From contig CALXKU010000021.1 of assembly GCA_944389025.1 (NCBI GenBank), positions 1-41,688 of the forward strand: 41,688 nucleotides of DNA, given 5' to 3'. The notes beneath the pieces were generated by a model. The model saw only the letters and a list, made by a program, of their open reading frames with translations, had not been told where the DNA came from and ran no database searches. The stretch comes from an uncultured Spirochaetaceae bacterium (GTDB taxonomy: Bacteria > Spirochaetota > Spirochaetia > Sphaerochaetales > Sphaerochaetaceae). Positions 7,707 through 15,197 of this stretch are shown one piece after another. Made by a program: the position numbers and the translations under genes. The first letter of the stretch is position 1; each line of letters opens with the position of its first letter.

Positions 7707-8416
7707 TGGTAAGAGTTGAACATTTGACCATCAAAATAAGGGGGCAGGAGATTCTTTCCGATATCTCCCTCTGTTTGGAAGATGGTAAGATTTATGCGCT
7801 CCTTGGAGAGAATGGCAGTGGTAAGACCACGCTTTTAAGAGCTCTGACTTCGTATTACCCTGATTATAGCGGTTCGATAGATTTTGATGGCAGGGAATTA
7901 AGAAGCCTTAAAAGAAAAGAGAAGGAGATGGTCCATGCGATTCTCCCGCAGAGCATCCCAATTCTTGATTCATCCGTTTCGGCTCTCCTTTCCATGTATC
8001 CCGAAGCTTTGAAGCATCTTGAAAAATATGGGCTACTCTCTCTTCTTGAACGCAGAATAAACACCCTCTCAGGTGGAGAGAGGGAGATGGTGTTCCTCTC
8101 TTTTCTTCTTTCTCGCCGTGTTAAGCTTTACGCTCTCGATGAGGTGGAGGCGAATCTTGGAATGCGTTATAAGAGGAGATGTGAGGAGGCGATGCTCTCT
8201 TTAAAGGGGGATGGCAGGATAGTCTTCTCATCCTTCCATGATCTTAGCAGGGCTTTTCTCATTGCAGATGAGGCCATCGTACTTGAAAAAGGAAGACTCG
8301 TCTTCGCAGGCTCAAAAGGGGAGTTCATCTCCCGGAATATCGCACAAAGGTATTTCGATTCGAGCGTCGGAGTACTTAATGAACTGTCAGGAAAAGAGAG
8401 AATCGTTTTCTTTTAA
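7706..8416 (+). CDS. ABC importer ATPase, FecE/BtuD-like
   Basis: A 236-residue ATPase with Walker A GENGSGKTT near residue 35, signature LSGGEREMVFLS near 120, Walker B LYALDEVEANL with the catalytic Glu, and the switch His in SSFHDLSRAF. Walker B reads LDEV where LDEP is usual. It powers the FecCD-like permease just upstream. The last 30 bases overlap the convergent chelatase gene, so the two 3' ends share sequence and their transcripts can pair. Confidence 0.9.
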   Translation: MVRVEHLTIKIRGQEILSDISLCLEDGKIYALLGENGSGKTTLLRALTSYYPDYSGSIDFDGRELRSLKRKEKEMVHAILPQSIPILDSSVSALLSMYPEALKHLEKYGLLSLLERRINTLSGGEREMVFLSFLLSRRVKLYALDEVEANLGMRYKRRCEEAMLSLKGDGRIVFSSFHDLSRAFLIADEAIVLEKGRLVFAGSKGEFISRNIAQRYFDSSVGVLNELSGKERIVFF

Positions 8417-9085
8417 GAGGGCAGTGAAATTGCTTTCAAATATTTCTGAGAGCTCTGGAAACTCCTGAAGAATGCCATGTTCTATCATGCTTACGATTTT
8501 ACCTTGCTTTTTAAAATACGGGACGAGAACCTCTTTTATATCATGTTTGGCATGGTGTCCGAAGAAAAGAAGGAACGGGATTACATGAATCACTTCTTCC
8601 TCTATTTCAAATGACTTATAGCATTCTGAGCCTTTTAGTGTCCTTAGCCTTATGTCGGATCTTAAGAGGGAGTTCAGAATCTCGAATTCTTCATTCTTTT
8701 TTCCTTCCTCCCCATGAGCGATGAGAAGATATTTGACGCCAGATAGCTTTTCAAGCTTACCATTTATGATGCCTGCAACTCTCCTGATATTCTCCTCCCT
8801 CCCAAGGAGTGGGGCTGCGGTCTTAAAGCCGTATGACAGGATTTTCTCATACTCCCTTCCTTTCTGGATCAGAAGTGGCATTATGATAATCTCATTATCA
8901 GCGTTATCTCTTATTACCTCTTCAATATTTCTCTTGTCACCTGCTTCTGTCATTACATGGGATGAGTAGGCGAATATGCACGGGTACGGGGAGAGAGATG
9001 AGAGCCTTTTTTCCATGTTTTCGATATCCTTTGCCGCCTTCTCATCCTTTGTTCCGAAACTTGCTATGATGACTTTTTTCTGCAT
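8387..9085 (-). CDS. cbiK: CbiK-like sirohydrochlorin chelatase (iron or cobalt)
   Basis: A 232-residue protein of the CbiK class II chelatase family: VIIASFGT at the N-terminus, PLLIQKGREYEKI near residue 70, the metal-binding His124 in LIAHGEE and FFGHHAKHDIKE near 175. CbiK inserts cobalt into sirohydrochlorin on the anaerobic cobalamin route, but members can also insert iron and make siroheme. There is no signal peptide, unlike the periplasmic Desulfovibrio form. It points towards the FecBCD-like operon and overlaps its last gene by 30 bases. The siroheme-type sulfite-reductase domain 5 kb away makes siroheme assembly an attractive role. No other cobalamin or siroheme gene is present here. 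Confidence 0.8.
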   Translation of the reverse strand: MQKKVIIASFGTKDEKAAKDIENMEKRLSSLSPYPCIFAYSSHVMTEAGDKRNIEEVIRDNADNEIIIMPLLIQKGREYEKILSYGFKTAAPLLGREENIRRVAGIINGKLEKLSGVKYLLIAHGEEGKKNEEFEILNSLLRSDIRLRTLKGSECYKSFEIEEEVIHVIPFLLFFGHHAKHDIKEVLVPYFKKQGKIVSMIEHGILQEFPELSEIFESNFTALLKENDSLFS

Positions 9086-9127
9086 AAGAAAACGTTAGGG
9101 CAGAAAATATGGTTGAGACAATAGGAG

Positions 9128-9517
9128 ATGAAGACATTTTTCTCAAATCTTTCTAAACTGATTGCCATGAAAGGTTTCTCTTATTATGTATGCCCTCATT
9201 GTGGCAATGTCCTGGTCTCATCTTCTCCTCTTTCTCCATCCTGCTGCGGTAATGAGATCGCTGCCCTGATGCTCTCTGAAGCTCCCTCTTCTCTGTCCCT
9301 TCCTGTAAGAAAAGACGGAGATGAGATCATCGTGAGCCTTACACATCCGATGAGAAAGGATGAGTATGTCACATTCATTGCAATTGAGTCATATGATGCC
9401 CTTGTGCTCAAGAAACTGTATGCCGAGTGGAATGAGGATGTGATATTCCCTTACATGAAGGGTCGTCTTGTGTGGGCCACTTCCACCGGTAAGGGATACT
9501 TCCAGAGGCTTATCTGA
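9128..9517 (+). CDS. Desulforedoxin/desulfoferrodoxin-like protein lacking most superoxide-reductase ligands
   Basis: A 129-residue protein. Residues 19-44 resemble the desulforedoxin iron site: YVCPHCGN then SPSCCGNE, two cysteine pairs that would hold an Fe(Cys)4 centre. The second half keeps a piece of the superoxide-reductase fold (THPMRKDEYVTFI, compare the family's EHPM...HYI). The further histidines and the C-terminal Cys-x2-His of the catalytic iron centre are absent, so superoxide reduction looks doubtful and electron transfer or sensing is possible. The ATG at 9128 has AGGAG directly against it; ATG at 9167 is an alternative and would leave the metal site intact. Confidence 0.55.
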   Translation: MKTFFSNLSKLIAMKGFSYYVCPHCGNVLVSSSPLSPSCCGNEIAALMLSEAPSSLSLPVRKDGDEIIVSLTHPMRKDEYVTFIAIESYDALVLKKLYAEWNEDVIFPYMKGRLVWATSTGKGYFQRLI

Positions 9518-9555
9518 TACTTCTACTCCTGCATGTGTTGTAGTATCATAAGAGT

Positions 9556-10314
9556 ATGAGTCTTGCATTGCTTTTCCTGGGCCCCTTCCTGGGTACCATT
9601 CTCGGTTCTGCAGCCGTTTATTTCTTTCGTGATGGGATAGGGGTGAAGACAGGTAAGATTGTCACCGGTTTTGCCGCCGGAGTCATGATTGCCGCTTCCG
9701 TATGGTCACTCCTTCTTCCCGCAATTGAAGAGTCATCGTATCCCCTTGCCGCAGCTGGATTCTTATCCGGTATCGCATTCCTTCTCATTCTTGACAGCGT
9801 AGTGCCCCATATACATGCCACTGCTTCAAAGGCTGAGGGGCGCTCATCCGGGCTATCGAAATCGGCACTTCTGATGCTTGCTGTGACATTGCACAACATC
9901 CCTGAGGGGATGGCAGTAGGGGCCGCTGCCGCCGCTTCTTTTGCCACTGACGGCAACATCCCATACACCTCCGCATTAGCCCTTTCTCTCGGTATAGCAC
10001 TTCAGAATTTCCCTGAAGGTCTTGTGGTTTCGATGCCATTATATAAGGAGGGTAAGAGAAAAGGGAGGGCTTTTCTTGAAGGCACGATATCCGGTGCCGT
10101 GGAGCCTCTAGGGGCCGTCCTTGCATTTCTTTTCGTCTCCCTTCTTTCTTCCGCGCTTCCCTTCCTCCTTTCATTCGCAGCGGGTGCAATGTTCTATGTT
10201 GTCGTGGAGGAGCTCATACCTGAGGCTTCAGAAGGGGATCATTCGAATCTGGGGACGATAGGAGCTGCAATAGGTTTTGCCATTATGATGCTTCTTGACG
10301 GACTTTTCGGCTAG
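9556..10314 (+). CDS. ZIP-family divalent metal transporter (ZupT-like)
   Basis: A 252-residue membrane protein with eight predicted helices. Helix IV carries HNIPEG near residue 113 and helix V carries QNFPEG near 151, the paired metal-site motifs of ZIP proteins (helix V has Gln where His is common). A histidine appears in the loop at VVPHIHA. ZIP proteins let zinc, iron or manganese into the cytoplasm without ATP. A loose inverted repeat lies just before it at about 9515-9549 (GATAC...GTATC), which may be an operator. Its stop overlaps the convergent small gene by 4 bases. Confidence 0.9.
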   Translation: MSLALLFLGPFLGTILGSAAVYFFRDGIGVKTGKIVTGFAAGVMIAASVWSLLLPAIEESSYPLAAAGFLSGIAFLLILDSVVPHIHATASKAEGRSSGLSKSALLMLAVTLHNIPEGMAVGAAAAASFATDGNIPYTSALALSLGIALQNFPEGLVVSMPLYKEGKRKGRAFLEGTISGAVEPLGAVLAFLFVSLLSSALPFLLSFAAGAMFYVVVEELIPEASEGDHSNLGTIGAAIGFAIMMLLDGLFG

Positions 10315-10634
10315 AGTGTGTCCGGGATTTCTATCTTGATTTGCAGATAGAGATTGCTTTCTCTCTCTCGTATATCCGCCTTACCTTGGAAAAGATCCAT
10401 GCGGAATCTCATGTCCTTCATGAGAATTTTTCTCTTGTAGCCATCCATTCTTGGATAAGAGATTGTTGTATCATACCAGGAAAGCGTTGAATCATGGTAG
10501 GAAAGCGGGCTCCATGGTTTGACCGTTCTCTGCCTGTCAGGTGTTGTTACAATCTCCCTAATAAGCATTTTCATTCTTGTTTTCTCCGCGTATTCGAGAT
10601 ATCTGCAGAACTGGTTGAGCGGTAATTGTTCCAT
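10311..10634 (-). CDS. Small hypothetical protein
   Basis: A 107-residue frame with no recognisable domain, signal peptide or membrane helix. It is rich in Arg, Lys, Tyr and Asp and has no cysteine motif. It is the only plausible frame in the 435-base gap between the ZIP and MATE genes, and its stop abuts the ZIP stop (4-base overlap), a common layout for convergent real genes. The ribosome site is weak (AAGA). It may be a lineage-specific gene or a decayed fragment. Confidence 0.35.
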   Translation of the reverse strand: MEQLPLNQFCRYLEYAEKTRMKMLIREIVTTPDRQRTVKPWSPLSYHDSTLSWYDTTISYPRMDGYKRKILMKDMRFRMDLFQGKADIRERESNLYLQIKIEIPDTL

Positions 10635-10749
10635 GTTGTCTTAATAGCATGATTTTTTCTTTTTCATTCTTAAAAGTGGAGAAGAAATATTGCATAGTCT
10701 TCCATTTGATTCTAGAATCGCTTTTGTTTTTTAGGAGCTTTGGCATAAT

Positions 10750-12084
10750 ATGGCGGAAGATCTTACGAAGGGAAGACCCTTTCCTGTGATTTTGAAGTTC
10801 TCTTTACCGATAATAGGCGGTAATCTGTTTCAGCTCTTCTATACCCTCGCAGATACTATAATAGTTGGACAGACGATAGGGGAGAGTGCTCTTGCCGCCG
10901 TAGGTGCGACAACCGTCTTCGTGTATTTCATACTCTGCTTCATACAGGGGCTTACAAACGGCTTTTCCATCATTCTCGCTCAAAGCATAGGTGCTCACGA
11001 TTATGATGCATCCCGGAAAAACATCGCAGCTTCAATATACATATCGGTAGCATGTACGGTGGTTATAACAGTGGTAACCTGTGCTCTAACTCCTGCGATA
11101 ATAAGACTCATGGATGTTCCAGAGGATATAAGAGGGGATGCTTCCACGTATCTTTTTGTCGTTCTTGCCGGAACCGGAGCTACGATACTATACAATCTGA
11201 TATCCAACATTCTCAGGGCCCTCGGAGACAGCAGACTGCCGCTTATTTACCTGGTATTCTCATCTCTTCTGAATGTTGTTTTGGATATAGTGTTCATAGT
11301 TCCTTGCAAAATGGGAGTCGGTGGTGCGGCATTCGCCACGGTTCTTTCCCAGCTTATTGCAGGCATCCTGTCTTTCATTTCGGGTATCAAAAGGTATGAT
11401 GTCCTACGTTTAAGGAAGGAAGACTGGACAGGGGCTGTCGGATGCATAGGCTCAAACACTCGCCTCGGTTTTCTCATGGGATTCCAGATGTCCGTGATGT
11501 GCATAGGACAGCTTGTAATGCAGACCTCTGTAAACAGCCTAGGAACGGAGGCTATTGCGGGCTATACGGCAGCCACAAAGGTGGATCAGCTATCTGTCCT
11601 GGTGAACAACGCCTTCATTACTGCGATTGCCGCATATGTGGCTCAGAACTATGGGGCTATGGAGTATGAGAGGATAAGAAAAGGGGTATGGACAGCCCTT
11701 CTAATTACCGAGGTCACGGATTTCACGATGATTGCCATAATACTCCTGATTCAGCCATATATAGTTCCAATGTTTGTAACCGATGCATCTTCTGCCATCT
11801 ATGATTACGCTTGGGATTTCTTTAAAATCACGCTTCCTTTCTATCCAATGCTGGGACTGCTCTCGGTATATAGGACCAGTGTCCAGGCGATGGGCAATTC
11901 CCTTGCTCCCCTTATTGCGTGCATCGTTGAACTCTTCGCACGTTGCTCATCTTCCATACTGCTTGGCTGTGCGATAGGGTATGTGGGTATTGTTCTCTCA
12001 TCTCCTTTTGCCTGGATTGGAGCTGATCTGATTGTTATACCATCTTACATTCATATGATAAGAAGATTGAAAACACACATGTGA
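10750..12084 (+). CDS. MATE-family multidrug/metabolite exporter
   Basis: A 444-residue protein with twelve predicted helices in two repeats, starting with KFSLPIIGGNLFQLFYTLADTIIVG, the usual MATE first helix, with a matching second half (GFQMSVMCIGQLVMQTSVNSLG). It resembles the DinF/NorM-like MATE proteins common in anaerobes, which export cationic or other small compounds using sodium or proton gradients. The start has AGGAG 13 bases upstream, a long spacing. It is not closely related to the second MATE gene at 35132, which has a different N-terminus and loops. Confidence 0.9.
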   Translation: MAEDLTKGRPFPVILKFSLPIIGGNLFQLFYTLADTIIVGQTIGESALAAVGATTVFVYFILCFIQGLTNGFSIILAQSIGAHDYDASRKNIAASIYISVACTVVITVVTCALTPAIIRLMDVPEDIRGDASTYLFVVLAGTGATILYNLISNILRALGDSRLPLIYLVFSSLLNVVLDIVFIVPCKMGVGGAAFATVLSQLIAGILSFISGIKRYDVLRLRKEDWTGAVGCIGSNTRLGFLMGFQMSVMCIGQLVMQTSVNSLGTEAIAGYTAATKVDQLSVLVNNAFITAIAAYVAQNYGAMEYERIRKGVWTALLITEVTDFTMIAIILLIQPYIVPMFVTDASSAIYDYAWDFFKITLPFYPMLGLLSVYRTSVQAMGNSLAPLIACIVELFARCSSSILLGCAIGYVGIVLSSPFAWIGADLIVIPSYIHMIRRLKTHM

Positions 12085-12212
12085 TTCGATTTGTATGAAG
12101 CTTCAGAAATATGGGAACTCAAAATCAACAAATAAACGTTACAGTATTTCCTTTTTGTCTTAATTCAAACCACAATATTGAGAGGTAAATCAGAGTGCAA
12201 GGAGGCAGGAAT

Positions 12213-12656
12213 ATGAAAAAAATGATTCTTCTTGCACTTGTTTTACTCGTTTCTGCAGCCATGGTTTTCGCATCAGTCACAGTCAACGCGGATGAGTTGG
12301 CTCTTGGAGATGTGTCCTCAGCATCACCTTTGAAAGGTCTCACTCTTAATGGAGAGGCAACTGTTGAGCCATCTCCAGAGGGTACGGGGTATGCCCAGAT
12401 GCTTACTCTTCCTTCCACTTCATCGATTTCCTTTGATGCTAAAGCGGGAGAGAGCCTGGATCTGTTCGCTCTTGTTCCGGAGGATGGCTCATCGCTTGAT
12501 CTGGAACTGACAGGACCTGATGGAAAGGAGGTGATTGCATCCAGTTCTTCTGAAGAGAGCACTGTAAAGATTCTTACGAAACTTCCAACAGATGGAACTT
12601 ACACGTTAGCTCCTCTTGGAGGCAGTGCATCGCTCTTCTCCATTACTGTTGAGTAA
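12213..12656 (+). CDS. Small secreted protein, predicted beta-sandwich
   Basis: A 147-residue protein. The start is ATG at 12213, with a strong AGGAGGCAGG ribosome site. Residues 1-21 form a clear signal peptide (MKKMILLALVLLV ... VFAS) with a type I cleavage site after VFA. The mature part is Ser/Thr/Gly/Asp-rich, acidic and lacks cysteine. Its segment FDAKAGESLDLFALVPEDGS followed by alternating short strands resembles the PPC-type domain found at the ends of secreted peptidases, but the match is by eye and weak. It is followed by a strong bidirectional terminator. Function is unknown. Confidence 0.7.
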   Translation: MKKMILLALVLLVSAAMVFASVTVNADELALGDVSSASPLKGLTLNGEATVEPSPEGTGYAQMLTLPSTSSISFDAKAGESLDLFALVPEDGSSLDLELTGPDGKEVIASSSSEESTVKILTKLPTDGTYTLAPLGGSASLFSITVE

Positions 12657-12660
12657 GACA

Positions 12661-12699
12661 AAAAACGGGCAGAAATCACTCTCTGCCCGCTTTCTTTTT
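12661..12699. terminator. Bidirectional rho-independent terminator
   Basis: A perfect 8-bp stem, CGGGCAGA (12666-12673) with TCTGCCCG (12682-12689), closes an 8-base loop. A T-rich tail follows on the plus strand (CTTTCTTTTT) and an A run precedes it, giving T residues on the minus strand. It ends both the secreted-protein gene and the kdu operon. Confidence 0.8.
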
Positions 12700-12709
12700 C
12701 AGTGTGATG

Positions 12710-13495
12710 TTACTGAGGCTGCTTGCCGATGTAGGCAAGGATACCGCCATCAACGTAGAGAACGTGTCCGTTCACGAAGTTGGAAGCATCTGATGCGAGG
12801 AATACTGCCGGTCCCTGAAGATCGGAAGGCTTTCCCCAGCGGTTCGCAGGAGTCTTTGCGAGAATGAACTCGTTGAAAGGATGTCCAGGAACTCTCAGTG
12901 GTGCTGTCTGCGGTGTCTCGATATATCCAGGTCCAATGCCGTTGCACTGGATGTTGTACTGGCCATATTCGCTTGCGATGTTCCTTGTGAGCATCTTGAG
13001 TCCGCCCTTTGCAGCTGCATAAGCGCTTACGGTCTCTCTTCCGAGTTCGCTCATCATCGAGCAGATGTTGATGATCTTTCCATGTCCGTTCTTGATCATT
13101 GAAGGAATAACAGCCTTTGAAACGATGAATGGAGCATTGAGGTCAACATCGATTACCTGCCTGAACTCTGATGCCTTCATTTCGAGCATAGGAATTCTCT
13201 TGATGATTCCAGCATTGTTTACGAGGATATCGATCTTGCCGAACTTGTCGAGGATAGCCTGTGTTGTAGCCTCAACCTGCTCTTCATTTGTTACGTCGCA
13301 GACATAACCTGTCGCTTCGATTCCCTCTTCCTTGTAAGCAGCGATTCCCTTGTCAACAAGTTCCTGCTTGATATCGTTGAAAACGATCTTAGCACCTGCT
13401 GTTGCGAATGCGGATGCGATAGCGAATCCGATTCCATAGCTTGCGCCTGTTACCCACGCGACTTTTCCTTCGAGTGAGAAATCTTTCATGTCCAT
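12710..13495 (-). CDS. kduD: 2-dehydro-3-deoxy-D-gluconate 5-dehydrogenase
   Basis: A 261-residue short-chain dehydrogenase: cofactor motif TGASYGIG (16-23), NNAG (93-96), catalytic Ser146 and Tyr159-x3-Lys163. The C-terminal pattern GPGYIETPQTAPLR ... ANRWGKPSDLQGPAVFLAS is typical of KduD. KduD reduces 3-deoxy-D-glycero-2,5-hexodiulosonate to 2-keto-3-deoxygluconate with NADH, the step after KduI in breakdown of pectin- or glycosaminoglycan-derived unsaturated uronates. It lies 19 bases after kduI with a good GGAGG ribosome site. The next steps (kdgK, kdgA) are not in the window. Confidence 0.92.
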   Translation of the reverse strand: MDMKDFSLEGKVAWVTGASYGIGFAIASAFATAGAKIVFNDIKQELVDKGIAAYKEEGIEATGYVCDVTNEEQVEATTQAILDKFGKIDILVNNAGIIKRIPMLEMKASEFRQVIDVDLNAPFIVSKAVIPSMIKNGHGKIINICSMMSELGRETVSAYAAAKGGLKMLTRNIASEYGQYNIQCNGIGPGYIETPQTAPLRVPGHPFNEFILAKTPANRWGKPSDLQGPAVFLASDASNFVNGHVLYVDGGILAYIGKQPQ

Positions 13496-13514
13496 AACTT
13501 TTCCTCCCTGTTAT

Positions 13515-14357
13515 TTATCTGATATCGTTTGTGTCGATCCAGTCCTGATCGTCATAAGCCCTGTTCTCACCACACATAGCCCAGATGAACGTGTAGTTTG
13601 AAGTACCGCATCCTGCATGGATTGACCAGCTTGGGTTGATTACTGCCTCATCGTTGTGCATTACGATGTGCCTTGTCTCATTCGGCTCTCCCATGAAGTG
13701 GAATACCACGTTGTCATTAGGAATGTCGAAGTAGAAGTAGACTTCCATCCTTCTCTCATGTGTGTGTACAGGCATCGTGTTCCATACAGATCCCTCTTCA
13801 AGGTGTGTAAGTCCCATTGAGAGCTGGCATGTCTCGAGTACGTCCGGATGGATGTACTGGTTGATAGTTCTCTCGTTGCTTGTAGCCTGAGCGCCAAGGT
13901 GTTTGTGAATTGCATTCTCGAATGGAATGTGCTTGAGCGGGCATGGCTTGTGAGCAGGGGTTGTGATGATATAGAACTTGGCTGGCTTTGCCCCATCCTT
14001 GCTCTTGAATGTCACTTCCTTTGATCCCATTGGGATGTAAAGGCAGTCGAAATGACCCATCTTGTACTCACTTCCGTCAACCTTGACAGATCCCTCTTCT
14101 CCGATGTTGATAACACCCATCTCTCTTCTCTCGAGAAGGAAGTGTGCTCCGAAATTCTTCCAGGTGTCGATTCCTTTATCAGCACTTACCTCTTCCTTTA
14201 CAGGCATGCATCCCATGACTACGATTCTGTCGATGTGTGAATAGACGCAGGAGACGTCATCAGCCTTGAAAATTCCTGTAACGAGGAACTCATCCCTGAG
14301 CTCATCCGTCGTCATCCTCTTGAACGGCTCCTTGCCGGTTGAATAGCGAATGTCCAT
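13515..14357 (-). CDS. kduI: 5-dehydro-4-deoxy-D-glucuronate isomerase
   Basis: A 280-residue cupin-fold enzyme of full length. The zinc site is visible: His198-x-His200-x4-Glu205 (PVHTHERRME) and a later His in SWSIHAGCG. The N-terminal MDIRYSTGKEPFKRM and SHIDRIVVMGCMPV match KduI. It converts 5-keto-4-deoxyuronate to 3-deoxy-D-glycero-2,5-hexodiulosonate, the substrate of KduD. The start is only 2 bases after the stop of the GntR-type regulator and has an AAGGAG ribosome site, so regulator and enzymes form one operon. Confidence 0.95.
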   Translation of the reverse strand: MDIRYSTGKEPFKRMTTDELRDEFLVTGIFKADDVSCVYSHIDRIVVMGCMPVKEEVSADKGIDTWKNFGAHFLLERREMGVINIGEEGSVKVDGSEYKMGHFDCLYIPMGSKEVTFKSKDGAKPAKFYIITTPAHKPCPLKHIPFENAIHKHLGAQATSNERTINQYIHPDVLETCQLSMGLTHLEEGSVWNTMPVHTHERRMEVYFYFDIPNDNVVFHFMGEPNETRHIVMHNDEAVINPSWSIHAGCGTSNYTFIWAMCGENRAYDDQDWIDTNDIR

Positions 14358-14359
14358 AA

Positions 14360-15046
14360 CTATATTTCTCCTTGTTTATAGTTTCTAAAATATTTCCCGT
14401 ACTTTCCGCCACTTCTCTCACGGATTCTTACAAGTCCGCCGTGAAGATGCCTGTCAAGCAGAGCCCCGATATCCTTCTTATCTTTCGCCTTGACCATTGA
14501 AAGAATCTCTCTGTGTTCTTCGACGATTGATAGGAAATCACGGACCTCAACGATATCTAGCATCCTGAGTCTCGTGTAGTGGACGCTTTCCTGTAGCAGA
14601 CGCCAGATTTCCAGACAGTCCATCTCTTTGAAGAAGAGAGAGTGGAATTCAGCATCCAGCTTATAGAAATCCTCAGCGATGAAACGTCCTTTAAGAAGTA
14701 TGTCCTGCTTCCTGATTATGTGCTCAAGATCCTCAATGAGGAAGTCATTAGCCTTTGAGATGAAATCGGAGAGTATCCTGCTTTCAAGGACTATGCGCAT
14801 GAATATCATCTGGCGTGCAGCGGAGAAGTCTATCAGGCTGACCCTGGTGTACTGGTATGGAGCGATTTCAATGAGGTCTATATCTGAAAGCCTTTGAATT
14901 GCGGTGCGTACCGGTGTGCGTGAGGCATCAAAACGGTTGCAGAGGTCGGCCTCGGTAATCTCTTCTCCCGGTTTCAGCTCCAGGGAAAGAATCTCCTCTT
15001 TGAGCGTATCGAAAATATACTGTGCCGTATCTCTCTGACCTGCCAT
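14360..15046 (-). CDS. GntR-family (FadR/FCD subfamily) regulator of the kdu operon
   Basis: A 228-residue regulator. Residues 8-70 are the winged helix-turn-helix (EEITEADLCNRFDASRTPVR, recognition helix RTPVRTAIQRLS). Residues 80-215 are an all-helical FCD effector domain with the scattered Asp and His residues that bind a metal (DAEFHSLFF, then two histidines in the last third). ATG at 15046 is preferred, since GntR proteins normally begin just before the first helix; an upstream ATG at 15097 would add 17 odd residues and lie next to the operators. Neither has a clear ribosome site. Being first in the operon and next to a palindromic array, it most likely represses itself and kduID until a uronate derivative binds. 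Confidence 0.85.
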   Translation of the reverse strand: MAGQRDTAQYIFDTLKEEILSLELKPGEEITEADLCNRFDASRTPVRTAIQRLSDIDLIEIAPYQYTRVSLIDFSAARQMIFMRIVLESRILSDFISKANDFLIEDLEHIIRKQDILLKGRFIAEDFYKLDAEFHSLFFKEMDCLEIWRLLQESVHYTRLRMLDIVEVRDFLSIVEEHREILSMVKAKDKKDIGALLDRHLHGGLVRIRERSGGKYGKYFRNYKQGEI

Positions 15047-15090
15047 GAGTATAGAATAAACCCAAAAAGAGGAGTTGTAAAGGAAAATTT

Positions 15091-15136
15091 TATACAAAAT
15101 TAAAGTTTGTATACAAAATAATGTTTTACATACAAA
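15091..15136. promoter_or_regulatory. Operator array: three ATACAAA boxes at exact 19-bp steps
   Basis: ATACAAA occurs at 15092-15098, 15111-15117 and 15130-15136, each 19 bp from the next. The middle copy is a perfect 12-bp palindrome, TTTGTATACAAA (15106-15117); the outer two are imperfect. The boxes lie 45-90 bases upstream of the gntR start, in the promoter region of the gntR-kduI-kduD operon. FadR-type regulators bind short palindromes of this kind, so these are probably sites for the adjacent regulator. Confidence 0.6.
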
Positions 15137-15197
15137 CTTTCGTGTTTCGAACTATTTTAATTATTCTATTTAAAGGAATTACAGGAATAATCTTATT

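Noticed and set aside
9515-9549. Terminator between the desulfoferrodoxin-like gene and the ZIP gene
   Set aside because: The inverted repeat GATAC...GTATC has bulges and no T run follows, so it was kept only as a possible operator.
12085-12140. Terminator after the first MATE gene
   Set aside because: Only the 8-base palindrome GAAGCTTC is present, with no stem of useful length and no T run.
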